A stretch of DNA of 64,000 nt from Flavobacterium sp. Root186 (GCF_001428525.1 NZ_LMHW01000003.1:26171-90170), one strand, 5' to 3'. Shown: positions 8,954 to 19,287, counted from the first letter of the stretch. The notes: generated by a model from the letters alone, not told the origin. Translations and numbers: made by a program.

Positions 8954-9189
8954 AGATTTTTATCTTAGTTTTTGCCAAAATGAAAAAGCGTTGACAAAAA
9001 GGGCGTACTAAATTAGTGCTTTTTTTAAGAATTGTTATAAAAATGTACATTTATTAATTGAAATGTAACATTTCTTTGTTGGTTCTTTTGCTTGAAGATT
9101 AATAATCAATAGATTAAAAAACTAGTGTAAATAGAAATAGTTTTGTTAGAATTGAATTGAGGTATATCATAAAATTCAGTGCATCAAAA

Positions 9190-9390
9190 ATCGTCAACGG
9201 ATTGAAATCCGTAGTTTGATAAACTCATCGTAAAGAAAGTTCCGTAGGAACGAAATATCAGTAGCAACGGATTTTAATCCGTTGAAAATGTCGATTCGCC
9301 CCAATAATAGAGTTCCGAAGGAACGGTACATATTGTAGAAACGGATTTCAATCTGTGATTTTGACACAACGGATTTTAATCCATCTCATT
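9190..9390. repeat. Cluster of alternating short palindromes (BIME-like), in the 450-base gap upstream of the cupin gene
   Basis: Two palindrome types recur. Type A is CAACGGATTTTAATCCGTTG or variants, at 9195-9213, 9265-9284, 9341-9356 and 9367-9382. Type B is GTTCC-GtA/GaA-GGAAC, at 9239-9251 and 9312-9324. The order is A-B-A-B-A-A. This resembles the mosaic repeats (REP/BIME) moved in trans by RAYT transposases, though no such gene is in this window. The rest of the gap (8954-9190) is AT-rich with no recognisable gene. Confidence 0.7.
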
Positions 9391-9403
9391 AATGAAGATA
9401 TTT

Positions 9404-12235
9404 TTATTCTAACTCTTTTTTCAAAAACTTAGCCGTATAACTTTTTTTATTTTTCGCTACTTCTTCAGGAGATCCTTTAGCTATTAGTTGTCCACCGCCT
9501 TTTCCACCTTCAGGACCAATGTCGATAATATAATCTGCAAGTTTAATCACATCCATATTATGTTCGATAACCAGGATTGTGTTTCCTTTATCAACTAATT
9601 TATTGATAACATCCATTAAAACTCGGATATCTTCAAAATGTAAACCTGTTGTAGGTTCATCAAGAATGTAGAAAGTATTTCCTGTGTCTTTTTTAGATAA
9701 TTCTCCGGCCAGTTTGATACGCTGAGCTTCACCACCCGAAAGTGTTGTGCTTTGCTGTCCAAGTGTAATATAACCTAATCCAACATCCTGAATCGTTTTT
9801 ACTTTTCTGTAAATTTTCGGAATGTTTTCAAAAAACGGAACCGCTTCATCAACCGTCATATCCAAAACATCAGAAATTGATTTTCCTTTGTATCGAATTT
9901 CCAGTGTTTCTCTGTTAAAACGCTTCCCTTGACAGGTTTCGCATTCTACATAAACGTCTGGTAAAAAGTTCATTTCAATGGTTCTTACGCCAGAACCTTC
10001 ACAGGTTTCGCAGCGCCCGCCTTTTACATTAAAACTGAAACGTCCTGCTTTGTAACCGCGAATCATACTTTCGGAAGTCATTGTAAACAAGTTTCTGATT
10101 TCAGTAAAAACTTCTGTATAAGTCGCTGGATTTGAACGTGGTGTTCTTCCAATCGGACTTTGGTCAATATCAATTACTTTGTCAATATGTTCTAAACCTT
10201 CAATCTTTTTATAAGGCTGTGGTTTTTTTACGCCATTAAAATAATAAGCATTCAAAATAGGGTAGAGCGTCTCGTTTATCAATGTCGATTTTCCACTTCC
10301 TGAAACCCCAGTTATGCAAATCATTTGTCCTAAAGGCAATTCAATAGAAACATTTTTTAAGTTATTTCCAGTTGCTCCGCTTAGTTTCAAGAACTTGCCA
10401 TTTCCTTTGCGGCGTTCTTTCGGAATTTCCAATTTCATTTTACCATTCAAATATTGAGCGGTAATGGTGTTTGATTTTAAAGTTTCAGCAGGAGTACCGA
10501 TACTGATAATTTCTCCCCCATATTTCCCGGCTTTCGGACCAATATCAATAACATAATCGGCACGTTCGATCATGTCTTTATCGTGTTCAACCACAATAAC
10601 CGAGTTGCCGATATCACGTAATTGTTCCAAAGAATGAATCAGTTTTTCATTATCTCTTTGGTGTAAACCAATACTTGGCTCATCCAAAATATATAAAACA
10701 CCAACCAATTGTGAACCAATTTGTGTTGCTAATCGAATACGCTGCGCTTCACCGCCCGAAAGTGATTTTGAACTTCGGCTTAAAGCCAGATAATTCAAAC
10801 CAACATTCATCAAAAAGTTCAAACGATCTTTAATTTCTTTTACAACTTCGGAAGCAATTAAAAGCTGTTTATCAGTTAAATGACTATTCAAATCCTGAAA
10901 CCAAGCCGTTAAATCTGAAATATCCATATCACACAATTCCGTGATATTTTTTTCATTTACCCTAAAAAATAAAGCTTCTTTTTTAAGACGCGAACCTTCA
11001 CAGACAGGACAGTTAATTTCGTCCATGAAATCTTTTGCCCAGCGTTTTATGCTAGTTGTTGCGCTTTCGTCATATTGATTTTTGATGAAGTTTGAGATTC
11101 CTTCAAAATCAATTTTATAATCTCGAGTTACGCCAAGATCTTTGGAACTTACTGTAAATTTATCTTTTCCGCCATACAAAATCATTTCCATGGCTTCTTC
11201 CGGAATTTTCTCAATTGAGTCTGTAATCTTAAACCCGAATTTTTCTCCAATAGTTTCTAACTGCTTAAAAATCCATGAAGATTTATATTCGCCAAGCGGA
11301 GCAAATCCGCCGCTTTTAATAGATAATTTCGGATTCGGAATAATCTTTTTAACATTAATTTCGTGAACCGTTCCCAATCCATTACAATGCGGACAAGCAC
11401 CTTTTGGTGAATTAAAAGAGAATAAATTCGGTTCTGGATTTTGATACGAAATTCCGGTTGTTGGGCACATTAAGTTTCTACTGAAATAACGAACTTCATT
11501 TGTATCCTGATCTAAAATCATTAATACGTTTTCGCCATGATGCATGGCTGTATTAATACTTTCAGCCAATCGTTTTTGATTGTCTTCGGTATTTTCAATC
11601 AACATTCTGTCGACTACAATTTCAATATCGTGAGTTTTATAACGATCCAGTTTCATTCCTGCAACTAAATCCTGAACTTCACCATTTACGCGGACTTTCA
11701 AAAATCCTTGTTTGGTAATTTGCTGGAATAATTCGGCATAATGTCCTTTTCGGGCTTTAATTACCGGAGCAAGAATATTAATACGTTTACCATTATAATC
11801 CTGGATAATCAAATCTTTAATTTGCTCATCAGAATAAGAAACCATTTTTTCGCCGGTGTTGTAACTGTAAGCGTCAGCACCACGAGCGTATAAAAGTCGA
11901 AGGAAATCGTATATTTCAGTAATAGTTCCAACAGTTGAGCGCGGGCTTTTACTGGTAGTTTTTTGTTCAATTGCAATAACCGGCGAAAGGCCGTCGATTT
12001 TATCAACATCTGGACGTTCTAACCCACCAAGGAATTGTCTCGCATATGCAGAAAAAGTTTCTACGTAACGACGCTGACCTTCAGCATAAATCGTATCAAA
12101 CGCTAATGATGATTTTCCCGAACCCGAAAGACCTGTTATTACAACCAGTTTTTCACGCGGAATAGAAATATCGATATTTTTTAGATTATGAACTCTTGCG
12201 CCAAGAACTTCAATAGTATTGTCTTTATCTAGCAT
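9404..12235 (-). CDS. uvrA: Excinuclease ABC subunit A
   Basis: The damage-recognition ATPase of nucleotide excision repair; it dimerises and loads UvrB at DNA lesions in the cytosol. Two ABC modules are visible: Walker A sites [11 protein letters not shown] (about residue 35) and [11 protein letters not shown] (about 630), and signatures [12 protein letters not shown] and [12 protein letters not shown]. Zinc modules show as [16 protein letters not shown] and CETCEGSG...CETCQGK. The DNA/UvrB-binding segment [22 protein letters not shown] is conserved. At 943 residues the length is normal. I start it at the ATG at 12235; an in-frame TTG lies four codons upstream at 12247. A possible -7 element (reverse complement TAACTTTG) is at 12252-12259 with no convincing -33. 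No other uvr gene is adjacent. Confidence 0.97.
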   Translation of the reverse strand: MLDKDNTIEVLGARVHNLKNIDISIPREKLVVITGLSGSGKSSLAFDTIYAEGQRRYVETFSAYARQFLGGLERPDVDKIDGLSPVIAIEQKTTSKSPRSTVGTITEIYDFLRLLYARGADAYSYNTGEKMVSYSDEQIKDLIIQDYNGKRINILAPVIKARKGHYAELFQQITKQGFLKVRVNGEVQDLVAGMKLDRYKTHDIEIVVDRMLIENTEDNQKRLAESINTAMHHGENVLMILDQDTNEVRYFSRNLMCPTTGISYQNPEPNLFSFNSPKGACPHCNGLGTVHEINVKKIIPNPKLSIKSGGFAPLGEYKSSWIFKQLETIGEKFGFKITDSIEKIPEEAMEMILYGGKDKFTVSSKDLGVTRDYKIDFEGISNFIKNQYDESATTSIKRWAKDFMDEINCPVCEGSRLKKEALFFRVNEKNITELCDMDISDLTAWFQDLNSHLTDKQLLIASEVVKEIKDRLNFLMNVGLNYLALSRSSKSLSGGEAQRIRLATQIGSQLVGVLYILDEPSIGLHQRDNEKLIHSLEQLRDIGNSVIVVEHDKDMIERADYVIDIGPKAGKYGGEIISIGTPAETLKSNTITAQYLNGKMKLEIPKERRKGNGKFLKLSGATGNNLKNVSIELPLGQMICITGVSGSGKSTLINETLYPILNAYYFNGVKKPQPYKKIEGLEHIDKVIDIDQSPIGRTPRSNPATYTEVFTEIRNLFTMTSESMIRGYKAGRFSFNVKGGRCETCEGSGVRTIEMNFLPDVYVECETCQGKRFNRETLEIRYKGKSISDVLDMTVDEAVPFFENIPKIYRKVKTIQDVGLGYITLGQQSTTLSGGEAQRIKLAGELSKKDTGNTFYILDEPTTGLHFEDIRVLMDVINKLVDKGNTILVIEHNMDVIKLADYIIDIGPEGGKGGGQLIAKGSPEEVAKNKKSYTAKFLKKELE

Positions 12236-12323
12236 AAATTTGAGCAAAACGCAAAGTTACCACTTTGATTTGTTCTTTTAGTACTAGAGTATAGAAGTTT
12301 ATGTTAAAAATTGTAACAAATTT

Positions 12324-13274
12324 CTAGTTCTGGCTAATGTTGTTTGCTTCTAAAATTTCATTAAATTTTTTCTCATTTCCATCTTTCTTCATTTGATCGT
12401 AAAGCATCTGAATAATTTTTTCAGCATCAGTTCTATAAGGAGATTTTTGTGCAACGTAAAGGCTATAGGCTTTACACATATTATCTAAACCTTTTTCATA
12501 ATCTTTAATATACATTGAATACATTTGGCCAATTCCATAAAAAACTTCTGGATTGTTAGGCTCTATTAAAGCTAATTTTTCATAAGTTTTAATTGCCTTT
12601 TTATATTCTTTTTTATATGAATAAGCTACAGCTATATTTTGCAGTGGCAATAAACCTTGAGGATCAATTTTTAGAGATTTTTCATAAGCATCAATTGCTT
12701 CATCATATTGTTCTAATTTTCGGTAACAAATTCCCATATTGTCATAGGCAAATGCAAAATTAGGATCAATTTTCACAGCCTTTTTGTAATTTTCAATTGC
12801 TTCTTTAAAATTATTTTTTTTGCTTTCCTCAATACCTAACTCATAATATTTCATTGCCTCTTTATTATTGGAGACAGAATTTTTGTTCTCCTTATCTGTT
12901 GAAGCAACTTTACTTTTTATGGCTTCACAGTTTTCCATAAGATAGCGTTCTAAATCATAATAGATGTCCTGATATTCTTTGGGATTTTTATCTGTATTGA
13001 TGGGTACTTTTATTTCTTTTTTTTCTTGCGAGTTGTCTGATAAATCAATATTGGATAATTGATCTGTGATTTGATAGGCTACAACCCTATAGTCTATGCA
13101 AGAATGTATATTTGCTGTGATTGAATCTTTTATTCTATTGTATGTTGGAATGGAATCTATACATGAACATGCATCATTAGCAAGTTCTTTAATTAGTTGT
13201 TTTTTATCTGTTTTTTGCGATTGTACATTCTGAAAAGCTGCAAGCAGCAGAATAAGAATAAAATAGTTTTTCAT
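12324..13274 (-). CDS. Secreted tetratricopeptide-repeat protein
   Basis: A 316-residue protein with a signal peptide (MKNYFILILLLAAFQNVQSQ). An N-terminal segment of about 110 residues contains CSCIDS and a few other Cys. At least three canonical TPRs follow (AMKYYELGIEESKKNNFKEA; FAFAYDNMGICYRKLEQYDEA; LLPLQNIAVAYSYKKEYKKA), with a further degenerate unit. The TPR stack would mediate protein-protein contacts in the periplasm or at the cell surface. The function is not known; the pattern is common in Bacteroidota. It is followed on the same strand by uvrA after about 90 bases, but a shared transcript is unproven. Confidence 0.75.
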   Translation of the reverse strand: MKNYFILILLLAAFQNVQSQKTDKKQLIKELANDACSCIDSIPTYNRIKDSITANIHSCIDYRVVAYQITDQLSNIDLSDNSQEKKEIKVPINTDKNPKEYQDIYYDLERYLMENCEAIKSKVASTDKENKNSVSNNKEAMKYYELGIEESKKNNFKEAIENYKKAVKIDPNFAFAYDNMGICYRKLEQYDEAIDAYEKSLKIDPQGLLPLQNIAVAYSYKKEYKKAIKTYEKLALIEPNNPEVFYGIGQMYSMYIKDYEKGLDNMCKAYSLYVAQKSPYRTDAEKIIQMLYDQMKKDGNEKKFNEILEANNISQN

Positions 13275-13374
13275 TTGATTGGTTTATGGTTTAGCTTATA
13301 ATTTTAGATGTAAATTAAAACTAAATATAGTACATTTTTGTATTGATATCTACTAGGTTTTAATCTTTAAAAAA

Positions 13375-15159
13375 CTATTCTATCGTCATAGAACGCAATT
13401 TCATTCGATAAGCCTCAAGTGCAATAGACTTTGAAATCATACCAAAATATTTGTCATTTCGTAAAACGGGAAGAAAGGCAGTTTTAGATCTTTCGAATTT
13501 GGTCATTACAATCTCCATGCTGTCATTGGAAGAAATGGTTGCAGGAGGAGTTTTCATTACATCTTTAATTAAAGTATATTTTACGCGGTAAGCATTAAAG
13601 ATAATTTCTCTAATATCATTAAAATGTACGACACCAACAAGTTCTCTGTCATTATCTACAACTGCAAAAATTACCTGATTAGAGTGTGAAATAAGATCTA
13701 CTAATTTACTTAAATGTTCTTCTGGAGAAACCGTTAAATAATCGGTTTGGATGATAGTATCGATATCTAAAGTCGATAAGATATTCGAGTCTTTATTGCT
13801 GGTAAAAGCATGACCTTTTTTTGCCAGATTTTTTACGTCAAGAGAATATTTTTCAAAACGTTTTGAAATGGCAAAGCTTATTGATGAAACAATCATAAGT
13901 GGAATCATTAAACCGTAACCTCCTGTAATTTCTGCAATAAGGAAAATTGCGGTAAGAGGTGCATGAAATAATCCGCTCAAAATTCCGGCCATTCCAACCA
14001 TAGTAAAATTACTGATTGGTAATTTTGATAAACCAGTTAAGCTGATGAATTTAGAAAAGAAATAACCCAGATAAGATCCTAAAAATAGTGAAGGAGCAAA
14101 ATTACCTCCGTTTCCACCGCTTCCAATTGTAAGCCCTGAAGCAAATACTTTTATCATCATCGTACATCCTACAAAAAGAAGTAAAACCCAATGATTGTTT
14201 CTCCAGCTGGCAAATAAGGTATTGTCTAATAATTGTCCGGGATCACTTTCTGATAGAATTTTGATACTTTCATAACCTTCACCAAACAGCGTTGGGAATA
14301 TAAAAATAAGAAGCGCCAGAAGCGAAGAACCAATCAGGGCTTTTTTATAAGGACCCATTTTTAGTTCTGAAAAATAGTGCTCAACTTTTTGAAAATTTCG
14401 TGCGTAATAAACCGCTATAAATCCGGTTAATAAGCCTAAAACTATATAAAAAGGAATGTTGTGGTAATCAAAAGTTTCTTGTTTTTTAAAAGATAAAAGA
14501 ATGCTTTCGTCTAATACAATTGCCGAAACCAAAGCCCCGGTCGCTGCCGAAATCATAATAGGTGTAAAGGCAGAAATACTAACATCAACCAAGAGAACCT
14601 CTATCGCAAAAAGAACTCCGGCAATAGGCGCATTAAAAGCAGCTGCAATTCCTGCCGCAACTCCGCAGCCAATGAGTAAAGTTCTGTCTTTGTAGGCTAA
14701 TTTATAATTTTGGGCATAATTTGAACCAAAAGCAGCTCCTGTAATCACAATTGGGCTTTCTAAACCTGCTGAACCTCCTAAACCAACGGTCAAAGAGCTT
14801 GTAACAATCTGCGCATACATTTGCTTTTTCGGAATTATACTTGCCTTTTTGGCTACAGCGTATAAAATTTGAGAAGTTCCTTTTTGAATGGTTCCGTTTA
14901 AAACTTTTTTTACCACCAAAACAGTCAATAAAATACCAATTATGGGCAGAATACTATTAATGAAACCTAATTTTAAAATTCCGCTAAGATAAGTGGCAAA
15001 TGAAAAAACGCTATGGGCAAATGTTTTTAAAATGATTACCGCAAATGCACAAGAAATTCCGACCAAAACACTGGATAAAAAAATGAATTGCTTTGGTGTC
15101 AAAATAGATTGAGCCAAAGCAATAATGCTTTCTAATCTTCGGAAAAGTTTTTTTATCAT
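13375..15159 (-). CDS. ClC-type chloride channel/transporter with C-terminal CBS pair
   Basis: A 594-residue inner-membrane protein with about ten or more hydrophobic helices (residues about 20-440) and two CBS domains at about 460-590. In the pore the selectivity motif is GLESP, keeping the external gating Glu (Glu134). The third motif reads GNFAPSLFLG, and the central Tyr is probably kept in GGYG. The internal proton Glu of the E. coli exchanger (second Glu in IIEEM) is Val188 here (FAIEVLL). The first motif GSGIP is replaced by KGTSQ. This may be a channel or an exchanger with another proton route. CBS domains usually bind adenine nucleotides and regulate transport. It has its own promoter at 15187-15218. 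Confidence 0.88.
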   Translation of the reverse strand: MIKKLFRRLESIIALAQSILTPKQFIFLSSVLVGISCAFAVIILKTFAHSVFSFATYLSGILKLGFINSILPIIGILLTVLVVKKVLNGTIQKGTSQILYAVAKKASIIPKKQMYAQIVTSSLTVGLGGSAGLESPIVITGAAFGSNYAQNYKLAYKDRTLLIGCGVAAGIAAAFNAPIAGVLFAIEVLLVDVSISAFTPIMISAATGALVSAIVLDESILLSFKKQETFDYHNIPFYIVLGLLTGFIAVYYARNFQKVEHYFSELKMGPYKKALIGSSLLALLIFIFPTLFGEGYESIKILSESDPGQLLDNTLFASWRNNHWVLLLFVGCTMMIKVFASGLTIGSGGNGGNFAPSLFLGSYLGYFFSKFISLTGLSKLPISNFTMVGMAGILSGLFHAPLTAIFLIAEITGGYGLMIPLMIVSSISFAISKRFEKYSLDVKNLAKKGHAFTSNKDSNILSTLDIDTIIQTDYLTVSPEEHLSKLVDLISHSNQVIFAVVDNDRELVGVVHFNDIREIIFNAYRVKYTLIKDVMKTPPATISSNDSMEIVMTKFERSKTAFLPVLRNDKYFGMISKSIALEAYRMKLRSMTIE

Positions 15160-15186
15160 TGTGTTTTTAAAAAGTTACGGAGAATA

Positions 15187-15218
15187 CAAATTTAGCTTTA
15201 AACATTCGATTTTGTCAA
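15187..15218 (-). promoter_or_regulatory. Predicted Bacteroidota-type promoter for the ClC gene
   Basis: On the minus strand, a TTG (15216-15218) and a TAAATTTG -7 element (15187-15194) are separated by 21 bases. This matches the TTG-N17-23-TAnnTTTG consensus known for Bacteroidota housekeeping sigma. It lies about 28 bases upstream of the start codon. Confidence 0.5.
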
Positions 15219-15243
15219 ATTTTTCTACTAAAATATTTTTGCT

Positions 15244-16926
15244 TTAAAATCCCGCAGCTTTGTCATCACCACGAAAATCGGCACCTCCTTCAAGAGTATT
15301 GTCCGGCAAAACCAAAATGGCGTCAACTTTGCCAATTACAGGCGTCGTTTTTTCGTTAATCAAATAACCTTTGGCTTTTAAACTTTCGATAGTATTATAA
15401 TTGAACGTATTTGGTTCAAACGTAATAAGATCCGGAAGCCATTGATGATGAAAACGTGGTGCATTTACAGCCGCCTGCATGCTTAAATTATATTCGTAAA
15501 CATTCAGGATGGTCTGTAATACTGAAGTAATAATTGTAGACCCGCCCGGAGAACCTACTACCATAAAAAGTTTTCCGTTTTTCTCAACAATTGTTGGCGT
15601 CATTGAACTGAGCATTCTTTTTTGAGGTGCAATACTGTTTGCTTCGTTTCCAACCAGCCCGAACATATTTGGCGATCCAGGTTTTGCACTAAAATCGTCC
15701 ATTTCGTTGTTTAAGAAAAAGCCTAATTCATCACAATAATATTTAGATCCAAAACCGTCATTTATTGTTGTGGTTGCAGAAACAGCATTTCCAAATTGAT
15801 CAACAATAGAATAATGCGTTGTTTCAGTACTTTCGTTATACGTAATTTTTCCTTCTTTTATTTCTGATGATAATGAAGCTTTTTCAGAGTCAAAATTTGA
15901 CATTCTTTCTTTTAAATAAGAATCAGATAAAAGACCTTTAATTGGAATTTTTACAAAATCAGGATCCCCTAAAAACTGGCTTCTGTCTGCGTAAGCTCTT
16001 CTTTCTGCTTCAACAATAACTTGAATAGACTGCTCTGAATTATGTCCCATTTTTGATAAATAAAATGGAGAAATCATTTTCAAAATCTGCGCCAGACAAA
16101 TACCGCCGCTGCTTGGAGGAGCCATCGAAGTAATTTTTAAATCTTTATAATCAAACTGCAATGGGTTTCTCCATTTTGCTTCGTAAGATGCTAAATCTTT
16201 AAGTGTAATAATACCTCCTTTTTTCTTAAGATAATCCACTAAAACCTGAGCCGTTTTGCCTTTGTAGAATTCGTCTTTACCGCCTTTTAAAATTCGTTTA
16301 AGCGTGCTGGCAAGTGCAGGATATTTGATTGTATCGCCTTCTTTAAATTTTCCGGCCATTAAGGTAGTTGGTCCATTTGCCTTCACAATAGCATCATGAT
16401 AATTTTCAAGTTGTTTTTGCTGTTTTAGAGTTACGACAACGCCTTTTTCGGCAAGTGCAATAACTGGTTTCAGGATTTCTGAAATAGGCAGAGAGCCAAA
16501 TTTTTTATGAACGGCAAAAACTCCGGCTATGGTTCCGGGAACGCCAATTGCTAAAGGAGTTTCAGTACTTTTTCCGGGAATTACATTTCCGTCTTTATCA
16601 AGGAACATATTTTTTGTTGCAGCAAGCGGTGCTTTTTCGCGATAATCCAAACTTCCAACTTCGCCATTTGCTTTTCTGTAAACCATAAATCCTCCGCCGC
16701 CAAGATTTCCCGCATACGGATAGGCAACTGCCAGAGCCAGCTCGGTTGCGGCCATGGCATCAAATGCATTTCCGCCTTTTTTCATTATTTCGATACCAAT
16801 TTTTGATGCTTCTATGCGGGCCGAAACGACCATTGCTTTTGAAGCTGTTAAACCAGTCGGTGCTGCACTATGCTGTGCAAAACTGTAAAGGGATATAAAA
16901 TAAAATAGAAGTGAAATTTTTTTCAT
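15244..16926 (-). CDS. ggt: Gamma-glutamyltranspeptidase
   Basis: A periplasmic N-terminal-nucleophile enzyme that cleaves the gamma-glutamyl bond of glutathione and related compounds. Starting at the ATG at 16926 gives a 560-residue precursor with a clean signal peptide (MKKISLLFYFISLYSFAQ). The reading frame stays open 34 codons further upstream but without signal-peptide character. Self-cleavage should occur before the Thr in ESTETTHYSIVDQFGNAVS. The small subunit retains GSPGGSTI and FGSKYY. The large subunit shows GGNAFDAMAATELALAV, GNLGGGGFM and the substrate Arg in LDYREKAP. Its start lies about 30 bases downstream of the AcpH-like gene stop on the same strand, so the two may be cotranscribed. 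Confidence 0.95.
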   Translation of the reverse strand: MKKISLLFYFISLYSFAQHSAAPTGLTASKAMVVSARIEASKIGIEIMKKGGNAFDAMAATELALAVAYPYAGNLGGGGFMVYRKANGEVGSLDYREKAPLAATKNMFLDKDGNVIPGKSTETPLAIGVPGTIAGVFAVHKKFGSLPISEILKPVIALAEKGVVVTLKQQKQLENYHDAIVKANGPTTLMAGKFKEGDTIKYPALASTLKRILKGGKDEFYKGKTAQVLVDYLKKKGGIITLKDLASYEAKWRNPLQFDYKDLKITSMAPPSSGGICLAQILKMISPFYLSKMGHNSEQSIQVIVEAERRAYADRSQFLGDPDFVKIPIKGLLSDSYLKERMSNFDSEKASLSSEIKEGKITYNESTETTHYSIVDQFGNAVSATTTINDGFGSKYYCDELGFFLNNEMDDFSAKPGSPNMFGLVGNEANSIAPQKRMLSSMTPTIVEKNGKLFMVVGSPGGSTIITSVLQTILNVYEYNLSMQAAVNAPRFHHQWLPDLITFEPNTFNYNTIESLKAKGYLINEKTTPVIGKVDAILVLPDNTLEGGADFRGDDKAAGF

Positions 16927-16957
16927 AACAAGAACATATTTTATAAAATGGTTAGGT

Positions 16958-17542
16958 TTATAAGGAAAGTAATTTTTGTTTGGCTTGTTGTTGAATATCC
17001 TCAAAAAAGAGAGTGAATTCCTGTTCAAATTCGGTATAAAATTCTTTTAATTCCTCACTGGCAAACTGCATTTTTGAAACATTTCTTGACCTTCTGTCCA
17101 TCTGGGTTAAAATTTGATGAATTCCTTCGACAGTTCTATAGCTTAAAAGCCAGTTTCTTTCTATCATGTAAGGCATTAAGCCTTGGGTTTTTTCGGTTAA
17201 AACAGCATAATTTTCGTGCAGTGAATTGTAAAAACGATTAATGAAATCTTCTAATTTTTCATCTGAATAATTTGCCCAGTTTTTGGCTAAAAAATGATCG
17301 TAAACAATATCTATGATCACTCCGGAATAGTGATGGTATTTTTCGTGAAGACGTCTTGTGCTTTGTCTAAAAATATCGTGTGAGTCTGTATAAGTGTCTA
17401 TAAAACGGTGTAAAAGAATTCCTTTTTGAACATCTTGCGGAAAATGTTCAAATTGTTTTCCGCGAATGCCATCGGCCATAAAATTGCCAATTTTAATTAA
17501 ATCATTTTCACCGGAAAGATATATATGGGCTAAGAAATTCAT
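16958..17542 (-). CDS. AcpH-like acyl-carrier-protein phosphodiesterase (DUF479)
   Basis: A 194-residue HD-like alpha-helical protein of the ACP phosphodiesterase family; in E. coli AcpH removes the phosphopantetheine arm from ACP. Signature stretches are MNFLAHIYLSG, IGNFMADGIRG, GILLHRFIDTYTDSH and IVYDHFLAKNW, whose His and Asp residues form the putative metal site. Length matches E. coli AcpH (193). Cytosolic. It sits upstream of ggt on the same strand. Bacteroidota members have not, to my knowledge, been tested, so the reaction is inferred from family membership. Confidence 0.82.
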   Translation of the reverse strand: MNFLAHIYLSGENDLIKIGNFMADGIRGKQFEHFPQDVQKGILLHRFIDTYTDSHDIFRQSTRRLHEKYHHYSGVIIDIVYDHFLAKNWANYSDEKLEDFINRFYNSLHENYAVLTEKTQGLMPYMIERNWLLSYRTVEGIHQILTQMDRRSRNVSKMQFASEELKEFYTEFEQEFTLFFEDIQQQAKQKLLSL

Positions 17543-17552
17543 TTTTTTTAAA

Positions 17553-17792
17553 GTTGCTAAGGTTCTGAGTTACTCAGTCACTAAGTTATTTTAGTAAATG
17601 TATAAAAACTTTTTTAAATCATTTTGCTATAAAATAAGCAGCATTTTACTTAAATATTTATGGTATTAAAAAAGCTTAGTATCTTAACATCTGAGAACCT
17701 CGGTATTTATTGTAAAATAATCAGACATTGTACCTGAAAAATTACGATATAAAAAAAATCTTAGCCTCTTAGCGACTCAGAACATTAGTAAC
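17553..17792. repeat. Long-spaced inverted repeat in the acpH-glmM divergent gap
   Basis: GTTGCTAAGGTTCTGAGT (17553-17570) is mirrored at 17775-17792 (ACTCAGAACATTAGTAAC) with 16 of 18 positions complementary. A related word CTTAGTATCTTAACATCTGA lies between them. TTAGTAAC/CTTAGC words of this kind recur in Flavobacterium intergenic DNA (from memory). The second arm overlaps the likely promoter region of the phosphohexomutase gene. Confidence 0.5.
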
Positions 17793-17797
17793 TTTTC

Positions 17798-17805
17798 TAT
17801 ATTTG
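17798..17805 (+). promoter_or_regulatory. Possible -7 element upstream of the phosphohexomutase gene
   Basis: TATATTTG fits TAnnTTTG and lies 26 bases before the ATG at 17832. No TTG is found at the expected -33 distance, so this is a half-match only. Confidence 0.35.
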
Positions 17806-17831
17806 TAATAAAATAACCATAACTCACAAAG

Positions 17832-19220
17832 ATGACTTTAATAAAATCGATTTCAGGAATACGAGGAACAATCGGTGGAAAAGTGGGAGATAACCTGACT
17901 CCTGTTGACGCTGTAAAATTTGCATCGGCATACGGAACTTTTCTTAAAAACAATACTTCAAAAGAAAAACTAACAGTTGTAATTGGCCGCGATGCAAGAA
18001 TTTCCGGGCCAATGATTCATAATCTTGTTGTAAATACTTTAATAGGTTTAGGAATTAATGTAATTGATCTTGGACTTTCGACAACTCCTACGGTTGAAGT
18101 TGCAGTTCCTCTTGAAAAAGCAGATGGAGGAATTATTTTAACGGCATCTCATAATCCAAAACAATGGAATGCTTTAAAATTATTAAATGAAAAAGGAGAA
18201 TTTTTAAGCGGAGATGATGGTGCTAAAATTCTTGAAATTGCCGAAGCTGAAGCTTTTGATTTTTCTGATGTTGATAATCTTGGAGAAATTACGCTTAATG
18301 ATGCCTATATGGATATTCATATTGACGAAGTTCTGAATTTGCCTTTAGTAGATGTTCAGGCGGTAAAAGATGCTAAGTTTAAGGTTGTTGTTGATGGTGT
18401 GAATTCTTCTGGCGGAATTATAATTCCGAATTTATTAGAACAAATGGGCGTTGAAGTTGTAAAATTATACTGCGAACCAAACGGACATTTTCCTCATAAT
18501 CCAGAACCTTTAAAAGAACATTTAACTGATATTTCTGAATTGGTTGTAAAAGAAAAAGCGCATTTAGGAATTGTTGTTGATCCAGATGTTGATCGTTTGG
18601 CCTTTATTAGTGAAGATGGTGAAATGTTTGGTGAAGAATATACATTAGTTGCCTGCGCTGATTATGTTTTGAGTAAAACTCCTGGAAATACGGTTTCGAA
18701 TATGTCTTCGTCTCGTGCATTGCGTGATGTAACAAACGGACATAACGGAAAGTATGAAGCTAGTGCAGTTGGTGAGGTAAATGTTGTTGAATTAATGAAA
18801 ATAAATAATGCAGTTATTGGTGGTGAAGGTAACGGTGGAATTATTTATCCTGAATTGCATTACGGACGTGACAGCTTGGTAGGAGTTGCTTTATTTTTAA
18901 CGCATTTAGCGAACAAAAAAATAGCAGTTTCGGCCTTGAGAGCTTCTTATCCGGAATATTACATGAGTAAAAACAAAATCGAATTAACTCCTCAAATTGA
19001 TGTTGATGCGATTTTAACGGCTATGACAGAGAAATACAAAAACGAAGATATTTCGACAATTGATGGTGTGAAAATTGATTTTGCCAATGAATGGGTTCAT
19101 TTAAGAAAATCGAACACAGAGCCAATTATTCGAATTTATACAGAAGCGCCTTCACAAAAAGAAGCAGATACTTTAGCACTTCGTATTATTGATGAAATAA
19201 AAGAGATTGCAGGAATATAA
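17832..19220 (+). CDS. glmM: Phosphoglucosamine mutase-type phosphohexomutase
   Basis: Converts glucosamine-6-phosphate to glucosamine-1-phosphate for UDP-GlcNAc, peptidoglycan and LPS synthesis; cytosolic. At 462 residues it has the four alpha-D-phosphohexomutase domains. The phosphoserine is in TASHNP (Ser106), the Mg loop is DPDVDR (about 254-259), the sugar loop is GGEGNGG (about 334) and the C-terminal phosphate loop is RKSNTEPIIR (about 422). The sugar loop GEGNGG is the form I associate with archaeal and Bacteroidota members rather than the GEQSGH of E. coli GlmM, so a related role (phosphoglucomutase or phosphomannomutase) remains possible. Monocistronic, ending in a strong terminator. 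Confidence 0.88.
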   Translation: MTLIKSISGIRGTIGGKVGDNLTPVDAVKFASAYGTFLKNNTSKEKLTVVIGRDARISGPMIHNLVVNTLIGLGINVIDLGLSTTPTVEVAVPLEKADGGIILTASHNPKQWNALKLLNEKGEFLSGDDGAKILEIAEAEAFDFSDVDNLGEITLNDAYMDIHIDEVLNLPLVDVQAVKDAKFKVVVDGVNSSGGIIIPNLLEQMGVEVVKLYCEPNGHFPHNPEPLKEHLTDISELVVKEKAHLGIVVDPDVDRLAFISEDGEMFGEEYTLVACADYVLSKTPGNTVSNMSSSRALRDVTNGHNGKYEASAVGEVNVVELMKINNAVIGGEGNGGIIYPELHYGRDSLVGVALFLTHLANKKIAVSALRASYPEYYMSKNKIELTPQIDVDAILTAMTEKYKNEDISTIDGVKIDFANEWVHLRKSNTEPIIRIYTEAPSQKEADTLALRIIDEIKEIAGI

Positions 19221-19238
19221 TTTTTGCAAAGCCAAATA

Positions 19239-19274
19239 AAAAAGCGCCTTTCAAATTTATGGAAGGCGCTTTTT
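19239..19274. terminator. Bidirectional terminator between glmM and the GH128-like gene
   Basis: AAAAAGCGCCTT (19239-19250) pairs with AAGGCGCTTTTT (19263-19274) around a 12-base loop. A and T tracts make it functional from both converging genes. Confidence 0.88.
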
Positions 19275-19287
19275 GTATAGTTAAAAA

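Noticed and set aside
16927..17028. N-terminal extension of the gamma-glutamyltranspeptidase frame
   Set aside because: The extra 34 residues overlap the end of the AcpH-like gene and would bury the signal peptide that begins at the ATG at 16926.
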